This document shows, piece after piece, positions 35,150 to 44,000 of a stretch of DNA of 64,000 nucleotides (its first letter is position 1; every line of letters begins with the position of its first letter). Under the pieces are notes generated by a model that was not told where the DNA came from, did no database searches, and saw nothing but the letters and a program-made list of their open reading frames with translations. The translations under genes and the position numbers were made by a program. Source of the DNA: DATLGB01 sp038232275 (GTDB lineage: Bacteria; Actinomycetota; Thermoleophilia; Solirubrobacterales; Solirubrobacteraceae); NCBI GenBank assembly GCA_038232275.1, contig JBBSIC010000005.1, positions 1-64,000 on the forward strand, in the 5' to 3' direction.

Positions 35150-35345
35150 GATCCTCGATGGGACGGTCCTGTGGGGGTGGATAGCCTGGGCGAGCTGGCG
35201 GCTGGACGATCGGGGTGGTCGGTGAACCGCCGGCTAGGCGATCCATGCGCGCGGGGGCGGGCGGGTTATCCCGCTTTTGTGCCCATCGGCACGAGAGCCG
35301 ACGGGCGTGAGCGAGCCGGTGGGCCCGAGGGGTAGGCTCGGAGGT

Positions 35346-36887
35346 GTGAGCGAGCGCCGCCAGGCGGTCATCGACCTCGGGTCCAACTCGTTTCGGCTCG
35401 TGGTGTTCACGTGGCACGAGGACGGCCGCGGCTCGTGGTGGAAGCGCACGGACGAGATCCACGAGGCGGTGCGGATCGGCGAAGGGCTCGATGCCACCGG
35501 AGAGCTGCAGCCGCAGCCCATGCAGCGCGCGCTGCAGATGCTCGAGCTCTACGCGCACTTCTGCCGCGCGACGGGCATCACCGACGTGCGCGCGGTGGCG
35601 ACGAGCGCGATCCGCGACGCGGCCAACCAGGCCGCGTTCCTTCAGGAGGCGCGGCGGCGGACGTGGCTCGAGGTCGAGGTGCTCCCGCGCGACGAGGAGG
35701 CCCGCTACGGCTACCTCGCCGCCGTGAACTCGACGACGCTCGCCGACGGCGTCGCGCTGGACATCGGCGGCGGCTCGCTGCAGCTCTCGCGCGTCGAGGG
35801 CCGCATGGCGACGGACACGCGATCGTGGCGGATGGGTGCCGTGCGCATGACCGAGCGCTTCCTCGCGGACGGCAAGAAGACCTCGCCCAAGCAGGTCAAG
35901 ACGCTGCGCGCGCACGTGGAGAAGAAGCTGGTCCAGCGCGCCTCGTGGATCGAGGGCGCGGCGGCTTCCGGGCGACGGCTCGTGGGCATCGGCGGCGCGG
36001 TCCGCAACCTCGCGACCGCCTCCGAGCGAGCGGCCGGGAGGCCGGACTTCGGCGTCCAGGGCGTCGCCATCACCCGCAAGCAGCTAGGCGCGCTGATCGA
36101 TGGCCTGCTCGAGCTCCCGGCCGCCGAGCGCAGCGACATCGCCGGCATCAAGCCCGGCCGCGCCGACGTCATCCTCGCGGCGGCCGTCGTGCTCGACAGC
36201 GTGTTGGGCATCGGGGAGTTCGAGGAGATCGAGGCGACCGAGGCCGGCCTGCGCGAGGGGATCTTCTTCGAGACGCTGCTGGCCGACAACGACGCGCGGC
36301 TCTTCGATGACGTCCGCCGGGCGTCCGTGCTCAACCTCGCCGCCCAGTACCACCCCGAGTTCGACCACACCCAGCACGTCGCGGAGCTGGCGCTCGAGAT
36401 GTGGGACGCGCTCGCGGCCGCGGGCAAGCACACCGGCGACCCGTCCGAGCGCGATCTGCTGTGGGCAGCGGCGATGCTGCACGACGTCGGGACCGCGGTC
36501 GACTACGACGATCACCACAAGCACTCGCGCTATCTAATCCTCAACGCCGGTCTGCCGGGCTTCGCGCCGCGGGAGACGGCGCTGATCGCCCAGATGGCCC
36601 GCTACCACCGCAAGGGCACGCCGACGCTCGGGGAGCTCGAGCCGCTGACGACCGACGGGGACGCGGCGATCCTGGACCGCGGCGCCGCCCTGCTGCGGCT
36701 CGCCGAGCAGCTCGAGCGCGCCCGCGACCAGGCCGTCAACGCGGCGCGCCTGACGGTGGTCGACGGCCACGCCGAACTGCGGCTCGGGGCCGAGGAGGAC
36801 GTCACCCTCGCCCGCTGGATGGCCGAGCGCCAGACCGAGCTCTTCGAGCACGCGTTCGGCGTGGGGCTTAAGGTGTCCGAGCCATGA
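35346..36887 (+). CDS. Exopolyphosphatase/GppA-type phosphatase with HD-like domain
   Basis: 513 residues. ASKHA signatures VIDLGSNSFRLVVF, RDEEARYGYLA (catalytic Glu) and ALDIGGGSLQLSRV are intact, as is GIGGAVRNLA. The C-terminal third carries an HD-type region (HTQHVAELALEMWDAL, AAMLHDVGTAVDYDDHHKHS, MARYHRKGTPTLGEL) as in Ppx proteins. Hydrolyses polyphosphate and/or pppGpp. GTG 35346 is preferred; in-frame GTGs at 35307 and 35319 give a longer form. ATGA overlap couples it to the next gene. Confidence 0.92.
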   Translation: MSERRQAVIDLGSNSFRLVVFTWHEDGRGSWWKRTDEIHEAVRIGEGLDATGELQPQPMQRALQMLELYAHFCRATGITDVRAVATSAIRDAANQAAFLQEARRRTWLEVEVLPRDEEARYGYLAAVNSTTLADGVALDIGGGSLQLSRVEGRMATDTRSWRMGAVRMTERFLADGKKTSPKQVKTLRAHVEKKLVQRASWIEGAAASGRRLVGIGGAVRNLATASERAAGRPDFGVQGVAITRKQLGALIDGLLELPAAERSDIAGIKPGRADVILAAAVVLDSVLGIGEFEEIEATEAGLREGIFFETLLADNDARLFDDVRRASVLNLAAQYHPEFDHTQHVAELALEMWDALAAAGKHTGDPSERDLLWAAAMLHDVGTAVDYDDHHKHSRYLILNAGLPGFAPRETALIAQMARYHRKGTPTLGELEPLTTDGDAAILDRGAALLRLAEQLERARDQAVNAARLTVVDGHAELRLGAEEDVTLARWMAERQTELFEHAFGVGLKVSEP

Positions 36888-37201
36888 GCGTCGACGCCTC
36901 CGCCAAGAACATGCAGGCGGTCTGCAAGGCCAAGGAGGTCCACAACAAGACCTGTCCCTACGGCGGCAACGCCAACGCCGTGCACCTCAACTGGTTTGAC
37001 ATCGAGCGGATGGGCTGGGAGGAGGGCGACGACATCTGCGGCCTCACGGTCTTGGGCGACGAGAAGGTCGCCACCGGCATGATGCGCGTCACCTGCGACG
37101 CCGAGCCCGACGAGCCGTCCGGCCTCGAGGCCGAGGAGGATCTCGAGGTGGTCGAAGCCGTCTCCGCCGAGCGGGAGATCGCGGCCCCCGTCAACCGCTA
37201 G
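36884..37201 (+). CDS. Small conserved protein coupled to Ppx/GppA, function unknown
   Basis: 105 residues, starting at ATGA overlapping the stop of the phosphatase. The N-terminal half is conserved-looking with Cys and aromatic residues (AVCKAKEVHNKTCPYGG, HLNWFDIERMGWEEGDDICG), which suggests a small metal- or thiol-using fold; the end is acidic (GLEAEEDLEVVEAV). No family recognised. Coupling to the phosphatase suggests a role in the same polyphosphate or ppGpp step. Confidence 0.75.
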   Translation: MSVDASAKNMQAVCKAKEVHNKTCPYGGNANAVHLNWFDIERMGWEEGDDICGLTVLGDEKVATGMMRVTCDAEPDEPSGLEAEEDLEVVEAVSAEREIAAPVNR

Positions 37202-37281
37202 GCAAGCGCCGGCGCGCCACGTTGTCGTCGCGAGCGCGCCTCGATCGTCGAGCGGATGCACACCCACCGAGGAGGCTCACC

Positions 37282-37635
37282 ATGAAGTACGCGCTGCTGA
37301 TCTACGGGGACGAGAGCTCGATGGGCTCCACGCCGCCGGACGAGATGGGCAAGATGATGGAGGGGTACCGGTCCTTCGGCGAGCGCAACGCCGGCGCCAT
37401 CCAGGCCGGAGACGCGCTGCAGCCGACCGCCACCGCCACGACCGTCCGCGTCCGCGACGCCGAGCGCGTCCTCACCGACGGGCCCTTCGCGGAGACCCGC
37501 GAGCAGTTCGGGGGCTTCTACATCGTGGACGCGGCGGGCCTCGACGAGGCGATCGAGCTGGCCGAGCAGATCCCCGGCGCGCATACGGGCAGCGTCGAGG
37601 TCCGGCCCGTGATGGTGTTCGAGGACGCCCCCTGA
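37282..37635 (+). CDS. DGPF/YCII-domain protein, partner of ECF sigma factor
   Basis: 117 residues. The YCII/DGPF fold is clear from MKYALLIYGDE, ERVLTDGPFAETREQFGGFYIV (the DGPF motif) and EIRPVM-like VEVRPVMVFED. Proteins of this type are co-encoded with ECF42-type sigma factors and thought to link to their activity. A strong GGAGG precedes ATG 37282 by 6 bases. Its TGA overlaps the proposed CTG start of the sigma factor (CTGA at 37632). Confidence 0.9.
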   Translation: MKYALLIYGDESSMGSTPPDEMGKMMEGYRSFGERNAGAIQAGDALQPTATATTVRVRDAERVLTDGPFAETREQFGGFYIVDAAGLDEAIELAEQIPGAHTGSVEVRPVMVFEDAP

Positions 37636-38828
37636 CCCATGCCCAGTCGGTCGCCGATCGCCTGTTCCGCCGCGAGGCGGGGCGGGCGATCGCGACCCTC
37701 GCCCGCGTCACGCGGGACCTCGACCGTGCCGAGGAGGCGGTGCAGGCGGCGTTCCTCGTCGCGCTCGAGCGCTGGCCGGCCGAGGGCGTCCCGGCCGACC
37801 CCGCCGCGTGGATCTACGTGACCGCCCGCAACCGCGCCCTCGACGGGCTCAAGCGCGAGCGCCGGCGCGCGGACGCCGACGCGTTGGAGGCTCTCCCCGC
37901 CCCCGACCGCCGCGAGGAGCCCTGGCCCGACGACCGTCTCGCGCTCGTGCTGGCCTGCTGCCACCCGGCGCTGGCGCCCGAGGCGCGGATCGCGCTGACG
38001 CTGCGCCACGTCGGCGGGCTGACCACGGCCGAGGTCGCGCGGGCGTTCCTGGTCTCCCCCGACGCGATGGCGCAGCGGCTCGTGCGGGCGCGCGGCAAGC
38101 TGCGCGGGGCGGGCATCGCCATCGAGGTGCCCGAGCGCGAAGCGATGCCGGCGCGCCTGGCGACCGTGCTCGCAACGCTGTACCTCGTCTTCACCGAGGG
38201 CTACAGCGCGACCGCCGGCGACGCGCTCGTGCGGCGCGAGCTGTGCGCGGAGGCGATCCGGCTGGCGCGCCTCGTCGCGGTGCTCGCACCGGACGAGCGC
38301 GAGGCGCGCGGGCTGCTCGCGCTCCTGCTGCTGCAGGACTCGCGCCGGCGCTCGCGCACCGACGCGGACGGGCGGCTGGTGCTGCTCGCGCGCCAGGATC
38401 GCGCGCTGTGGGACGCCGACGAGATCGCCGAGGCGCAGCGGCTGCTGGCCGGCGCGGGGGACGGGCCCTACGCGCTGCAGGCCCGAATCGCGGCCGAGCA
38501 CGCGCGCGGGACGACCGACTGGAACGCGGTCGCAGCGCTGTACGCGCGGCTGGGCGACCTGGACCCGAGCCCCGTCGTGCGCCTCAACGGCGCCGTCGCG
38601 ATCGCCGAGGCCGAAGGCGCGCAGGCGGGCCTGGATGCGGTCGACGCCGCCGGCCGGCTCGGCGCGCTCGACGGCTACCACCTGTTTCACTCCGCCCGGG
38701 CTGAGCTGCTGCGCCGCCTGGCGCGTACCGAGGAGGCACGCGTCGCCTACGGTCAGGCGCTCGCGCTCGCGACCAACGAGATCGAGCACGCGTTCCTCGC
38801 CGAGCAGCTCGCCGCGCTCACCTCATGA
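37632..38828 (+). CDS. ECF42-type RNA polymerase sigma factor, probable CTG start
   Basis: 398 residues if started at CTG 37632. Region 2 (RAIATLARVTRDLDRAEEAVQAAFLVALERWP) and region 4 (ALTLRHVGGLTTAEVARAFLVSPDAMAQRLVRARGKL) are normal, and a large helical C-terminal extension of about 200 residues (RAELLRRLARTEEARVAYGQAL) is the TPR-like tail of the ECF42 group. The family N-terminus (ADRLFRREAGRAIATL) lies upstream of the first GTG in frame (37740), so translation must begin earlier; the only start-like codon is CTG 37632, overlapping the DGPF stop. Confidence 0.88.
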   Translation: MTHAQSVADRLFRREAGRAIATLARVTRDLDRAEEAVQAAFLVALERWPAEGVPADPAAWIYVTARNRALDGLKRERRRADADALEALPAPDRREEPWPDDRLALVLACCHPALAPEARIALTLRHVGGLTTAEVARAFLVSPDAMAQRLVRARGKLRGAGIAIEVPEREAMPARLATVLATLYLVFTEGYSATAGDALVRRELCAEAIRLARLVAVLAPDEREARGLLALLLLQDSRRRSRTDADGRLVLLARQDRALWDADEIAEAQRLLAGAGDGPYALQARIAAEHARGTTDWNAVAALYARLGDLDPSPVVRLNGAVAIAEAEGAQAGLDAVDAAGRLGALDGYHLFHSARAELLRRLARTEEARVAYGQALALATNEIEHAFLAEQLAALTS

Positions 38829-38895
38829 CCACCGGGAGCGGTCAGCCCTGACCCGCGCAACCACCGGCCCACCAATCGCGTGCATCATCCCCGTC

Positions 38896-38967
38896 ATGAC
38901 CCCCGTAACGCGCGTCGTCGCCCGCTGGCTACACCTCCTCCTCCTGATCACCCCGCTCGCCCCATGA
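38896..38967 (+). CDS. Possible 23-residue membrane peptide upstream of the lipoprotein
   Basis: MTPVTRVVARWLHLLLLITPLAP, with a basic start and a hydrophobic end, closes in ATGA (38964-38967) on the start of the following lipoprotein. Such coupling suggests either a leader peptide or a small membrane peptide. No ribosome site is evident, so this is speculative. Confidence 0.3.
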   Translation: MTPVTRVVARWLHLLLLITPLAP

Positions 38968-39977
38968 CCCGTCTCCCGCTCCTCGCACTCCTGATAACCG
39001 CCCTCGCCGGGTGTGGCTCCAAGCCCGAGCCCGCCGTCACACGGCCGCGGCCCCAGCTCGACCCGCCGCGGGCGGCCGAGCCCGCAGCCGGCCCGGCGGT
39101 CAAGGGCCGCGTGCCCGGCCGCGTCGTGCGCGTCGGGGCCAAGCCGGAGGGCGTCGCCGTCGATCCGGCCACGCGCCTCGCCGCCGTGGCGGTGCAGTCC
39201 CCGCCCACCCTGGTGCTGCTCGACACGCGGACGGGCCGCGTCGCGCGCCGCGTCGCGCTGCCGGGCACCGCGCGGCACGTCGCACTGGCCCGCCCGGGCG
39301 GCCCCTTCCTCGTCCCGGCAGAGACCGCGAACGCGCTCGTCGAGGTCGACCCGCGCACGGGCACGACGCGCGAGACCAAGGTGGGCGACCACCCGCACGA
39401 CGCCGCGGCGATCGGCGACCGGCTCTACACCGCGGACGAGTTCGGCTCGACGCTGTCGGTCGTGCGCGGCGGGCGGCGGCGCGCCTCGGTTCCCGTCGAC
39501 GCCCAGCCCGGCGGCCTGGCGGCGGTGGACGGCAAGGTCGCGGTCGTCGCCGTCCGCGCCTACACGGTCGAGCTCTACGACGGAGCGAGCGACGCGCCGC
39601 GCGGCGGCGGCGCCCAGAGCGGCGGCCTCGGGCCCTCCCACGTCGTGCTCGGACCGGCGGGGCGGCTCGCGATCGCCGACACCCGCGGCCACGCCCTGGT
39701 CGTCTACGACACCCGCCCGCAGCTGCGCTTCCGCGCCCGCGTCGCGCTCGGCGGCACGCCGGTCGGCCTGGCGAGCGACGTGCGCCGCGGCGTCGTGTGG
39801 ACGGCCCTCAGCGAGCGCAACGAGGTCGTCCCCGTCGACTTGCGACCCGTGCGGCCGCGCGTCGGCCGGCCGGTCAGAACCGTCCGAGACCCGTTCTCGG
39901 TCGGCGTCGACCCGCTCAGCGGCCGCCTGCTCGTCGCGTCGCGATCCGACGGCGCGGTCCAGCTGGTGGACCCGTGA
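38964..39977 (+). CDS. YncE/YVTN-like beta-propeller lipoprotein
   Basis: 337 residues. Lipobox LAGC at residues 15-18, then a proline-rich tether and seven blades of about 40 residues (VGAKPEGVAVDPATRLAAVAV, TLVLLDTRTGRVARRVAL, PGGLAAVDGKVAVVAV, LSGRLLVASRSDGAVQLVDP). A surface ligand-binding or redox-support protein; function unknown. It is unrelated in sequence detail to the propeller lipoprotein at 18763. Confidence 0.87.
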   Translation: MTRLPLLALLITALAGCGSKPEPAVTRPRPQLDPPRAAEPAAGPAVKGRVPGRVVRVGAKPEGVAVDPATRLAAVAVQSPPTLVLLDTRTGRVARRVALPGTARHVALARPGGPFLVPAETANALVEVDPRTGTTRETKVGDHPHDAAAIGDRLYTADEFGSTLSVVRGGRRRASVPVDAQPGGLAAVDGKVAVVAVRAYTVELYDGASDAPRGGGAQSGGLGPSHVVLGPAGRLAIADTRGHALVVYDTRPQLRFRARVALGGTPVGLASDVRRGVVWTALSERNEVVPVDLRPVRPRVGRPVRTVRDPFSVGVDPLSGRLLVASRSDGAVQLVDP

Positions 39978-39993
39978 GGCTCGCGGCGGAGTC

Positions 39994-40042
39994 TACGGGG
40001 GAGCTGCGCCGTAGGCGCGCGCGAGGGGGCAGAGCCCCCATA
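39994..40042. repeat. REP-like palindromic element, copy A
   Basis: TAC-GGGGGAGC, then hairpin GCGCC-GTA-GGCGC (40006-40018), then GCGAGGGGGCAGAGCCCCC with GGGGGC (40025-40030) pairing GCCCCC (40034-40039), then ATA. Same plan and flanks as copies B and C inside the 2-oxoglutarate dehydrogenase gene. Confidence 0.75.
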
Positions 40043-40051
40043 CTGCCTCGG

Positions 40052-40696
40052 GTGCCCCTCGAGCCCGGCATCCTGGCCCGCGGGCCCTGGCCGACCGACG
40101 CCGTCCGGGCCCGCTGGCGCGACGACGTCTACGAGGCGGAGGCCGCGCAGCACGCCGCCGCCGACGACGCCATCGCCGCGCTGCACGACCGCGGCTCGCC
40201 CTCGCACGACGGCCTCGCCGCCCGGCTGTCGGACTTCACGGCGGAGGGCGGCCTCGACCTCGAGCTGCAGCCGATGCGCTGGGGCCTGCGGCTGGTCGCG
40301 GGCGACGCCGGGGCCTCGATCTCCGTCCAGTGCGTGGTGCGCGACGGCGACGGGCGCTGGCTCGCCGGCCGCCGTGCGGCGTGGGTCGCGACGTGGGCGG
40401 GCCGCTGGGCGCTCGGCGCCGGCGGCGCCGTGGAGGTGGGTGAGCACCCGGTCGAGACGCTGACGCGCGAGCTCGAGGAGGAGTGGGGCCTGGTACCCGA
40501 GCGCAGCCAGGTCGAGGCGCTCGTGTGCACGCCGGACCGCCTCGTCCTGCTCGTGGGCCAGGTCTGGGTCGCCGACGGCGCCCGCCTCGTCCGCGACGCC
40601 GAGCACGACGAGCACGCGTGGTGGCCGCCCGACCCGGACGCGTGGCCCGCCGAGGCCGATCCGGCGCTGCGCCACATGGCGAAGCTGCTGCGGTGA
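40052..40696 (+). CDS. Nudix hydrolase
   Basis: 214 residues. A perfect Nudix box is read as GAVEVGEHPVETLTREL then EEEWGL near residue 145, preceded by a beta strand (WALGAGGA). An N-terminal helical region of about 80 residues is extra and may bind substrate or another protein. The substrate is some nucleoside diphosphate derivative, not identifiable. GTG start at 40052, immediately after the palindromic element; overlaps the next gene (GTGA at 40693). Confidence 0.88.
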   Translation: MPLEPGILARGPWPTDAVRARWRDDVYEAEAAQHAAADDAIAALHDRGSPSHDGLAARLSDFTAEGGLDLELQPMRWGLRLVAGDAGASISVQCVVRDGDGRWLAGRRAAWVATWAGRWALGAGGAVEVGEHPVETLTRELEEEWGLVPERSQVEALVCTPDRLVLLVGQVWVADGARLVRDAEHDEHAWWPPDPDAWPAEADPALRHMAKLLR

Positions 40697-41016
40697 GCGC
40701 CCTCACGAGCCCGGCCGTGCTGCGGCGGCTCTCCTATGCCCACTCGACGATCTACGCCGTGCTGCTCTACGTGGCCTTCGTCAACCGCCAGGACGGCCTG
40801 GTGACCGTCTTCGGCTGGGCCCACGGGCTGGCCTGGATCGGCATGTCGCTGCTGTGTCTGGAGGCCGTCCGGCGGCGCCGGATCGCGCTCTGGCTCGGGG
40901 TGATGGTGGCCATCGTGGGCGGCATCGGACCGTTTGCCGGATCGATCGGTTTCCTGAGGGAGAAGCGGCGCCTGCAGGACGAGCGCGACAAGCCCGAACG
41001 GGCTATCCTCGGCTGA
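40693..41016 (+). CDS. DUF3817-like integral membrane protein
   Basis: 107 residues with three hydrophobic helices. The second/third region VFGWAHGLAWIGMSLLCLEAVRRRRIALWLG followed by GIGPFAGSIGFLREKRR matches the GWAHG and PFG-x-x-x patterns of DUF3817. Function unknown. GTGA overlap with the Nudix gene; ends 4 bases before the 2-oxoglutarate dehydrogenase ATG. Confidence 0.75.
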   Translation: MSALTSPAVLRRLSYAHSTIYAVLLYVAFVNRQDGLVTVFGWAHGLAWIGMSLLCLEAVRRRRIALWLGVMVAIVGGIGPFAGSIGFLREKRRLQDERDKPERAILG

Positions 41017-41020
41017 CCTG

Positions 41021-44000
41021 ATGGCAGTTGACACGACCGTTTCAGTGGTCATGCCCGCGATGGGCGATTCGGTCTCGGAAGGGACCGTCCTCGAGTGGCT
41101 CAAGGCCGAGGGGGACACCGTCAGCGCCGACGAGGCGCTGGTCGAGATCTCGACCGACAAGGTCGACGCCGAAGTGCCCTCCCCGGCCGGCGGGATGATC
41201 GTCAAGATCCACGCCCGCACGGGCGACACGGTCGCCGTCGGCGACGTGCTCTGCGAGATCGGCGGCGGCGAGGCCGGCAACGGCGCCGCGCCGGCCGCGC
41301 CCGCGGTCGGGGAGCAGGAGATCGACATCATCGTCCCCGCGATGGGCGAGTCGGTCTCCGAGGGCGTCATCCTCGAGTGGCTCAAGCAGGCCGGCGACGG
41401 CGTCGCCGAGGACGAGGGGATCGTCGAGGTCTCCACCGATAAGGTCGACGCGGAGCTGCCCTCCCCCGCGAGCGGCGTGATGATCGAGACGCTGGCCGAG
41501 GTCGGGGAGACCGTGACCGTCGGCCAGATCGTGGCGCGCATGCGCGGCGAGGCCCCGGTGCCCTCCAACGGCGTCGCCGCCGCGACCACCGAGGGCGCCC
41601 TGGCGCAGCCCGCACCGGCCGATCCGACGGGAACACGGGGGAGCGGCCCCCCAGGGGCCGCGAGGGAGCAGAGCCCCGCCACGCCGGTCGCCAAGCGGAT
41701 GGCGGCGGTCGAGGGCGTCGACCTCTCTTCGATCACCGGCACGGGCCCGCACGGGCGCATCACCAAGCGCGACGTATGGGGGAGCCGCGAAGCGGCGCGG
41801 GGGCAGAGCACCCCTACCGAGGCCGCGCCCGCGGTCGCCGCCACGCCGCTGCGTGGCGGCGCCGCCACGCTGGCCCGCTACATGGACGAGTCGCGCCAGA
41901 TCCCGACCGCCACGTCCCTGCGCACGATGACCGTCACGACGCTCGACGGCCGGCGCCAACAGCTCAAGGAGGCCGGGCACCGGGTCTCCTTCACCCACCT
42001 GATCGCCTACGCGATCGCCGTCGCCGCCACCGAGCAGATGCCGGTGATGGCGCGCCACTTCCTCTCGGTCGGCGGCAAGCCGCACGTGGTCGACGACGAG
42101 GCCGTGAACCTCGGCATCGCGGTCGACGTGCAGAAAAGGGACGCCAGCCGCACGCTGATGGTCCCCGTCATACGCGACGCCGGACGGCTGAGCTTCGAGG
42201 GCTTCCTTCACGCCTTCGCCGACCTGATCGCCCGGGCGCGCGAGAACACGCTGACCGCCGACGACCTCCAGGGCGCCAACCTCAGCCTCACCAACCCGGG
42301 CGGCCTGGGCACGGTCGCCTCCGTCCCGCGCCTGATGAACGGCCAGGGCACGATCGTCGCCACGGGCTCGATCGCCTACCCCGTCGGGCTGGGGAACATC
42401 GGCGCGCTGATCGGCGCCGAGAAGGTCATGACCATGACCTCGACCTACGACCACCGCATCATCCAGGGTGCGGAGTCGGGGCGGTTCCTGCAGACCGTCG
42501 AGGCCTACCTGCAGGGCGAGCACGGCTTCTACGAGCGGGTCTTCGGCGACCTCGGCGTCCCCCTCGGCGCGGCCCCGCAGCCGCCGGCGCCCGCCGCCGG
42601 CGCGGCGGTCGCGCGCGACGCCGTGGCACCCGCGCCATCCGGGCCGTCGCAGTCCGCGCTGGATGAGGAGCTGCTGCAGGGCGTGCAGGCCGCGACGTCG
42701 CTGATCAAGGCCCACCGCACCCACGGCCACCTCGCCGCCCGGCTGGACCCGCTCGGCTCCGAGCCCGAGGGGGACCCCGCGCTGGACCCGGACCCGCTCG
42801 GCCTCACCCCGGAGCTGATGGCGCGCATCCCGGCCAAGATCCTGCGCGTCGGCGTCCCCGGCGCGACGCTGGCCGACGCGCTCCCGCACCTGCGCGAGAC
42901 CTACTGCGGCACGATCGCCTACGAGATCGAGCACCTCGCCAGCCACCGCCAGCGCGTGTGGCTGCGCAAGGCGATCGAGGCCGGCGAGTTCCGCGCGCCG
43001 CTGACCACCGAGGAGAAGAAGGCGCTGCTGGGGCGCCTGACCCAGGTGGACAGCCTCGAGCGCTTCATGCACAAGGCCTACCTGGGCCAGAAGCAGTTCT
43101 CGATCGAGGGCCTCGACATGACGGTCCCGATCCTCGACGAGCTCACCCAGCTCGCCTACTATCAGGGCGCCCGCGAGGTCGTCATCGGCATGGCGCACCG
43201 CGGGCGCCTGAACGTCCTCGCCCACAACCTGGGCCGCGCCTACGAGACGATCTTCCGGGAGTTCGAGGGCGCCTCGTCGATCGAGGCCGTAACCACGATC
43301 CCGCAGGGCGGGACGGGCGACGTCAAGTACCACCACGGCGCCCAGGGCACCTACCAAATCGGCGACGGCTCGGTCCTCGTGCGCCTCGAGTCCAACCCGA
43401 GCCACCTCGAGTATGTGGCCCCCGTCGTCACCGGCGCCACGCGCGCGGCGCAGACCACCCGCCAGGGGCCGCGCACGCATATCGACCACGCGGCCGCGAT
43501 GCCGATCGTCCTGCACGGCGACGCCGCCTTCCCGGGCCAGGGCGTCGTGTCGGAGACGCTGAACCTGCAGGGCCTGGACGGCTACACCGTCGGCGGCACG
43601 GTCCACCTGATCCAGAACAACCAGGTCGGCTTCACGACCGACCCGGACGAGTCGCGCTCCACCCGCTGGGCGTCAGACCTCGCCAAGGGCTTCGACGTCC
43701 CGATCATCCACGTCAACGCCGACGACGTCGCGGCCTGCATCGCCGCCGTCCGGCTGGCCTTCGCCTTCCGCCAGGAGTTCGGCCACGACGTGCTCATCGA
43801 CCTGATCGGCTACCGGCGCTGGGGGCACAACGAGACGGACGAGCCCGCCTACACCCAGCCCGAGATGGCGGTCAAGATCAAGGCCAAGACGTCCGTCCGC
43901 GAGATCTTCGCCGCGCAGCTCGTCGCCGACGGCACCGTCACCCAACAAGAGGCCGACGCCATCGGCCAGGAGCGCTGGGACCGGCTCTCGACCCGCCACC

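Noticed and set aside
42440..42480. Q in place of D in the DHRxxDG acyltransferase motif of the 2-oxoglutarate dehydrogenase
   Set aside because: STYDHRIIQGA is the usual form in the Kgd/OdhA branch, so it is not a lost catalytic residue.
41042..43606. 854-codon frame opposite the 2-oxoglutarate dehydrogenase gene
   Set aside because: Mirror frame caused by codon bias; the forward product has all expected motifs.
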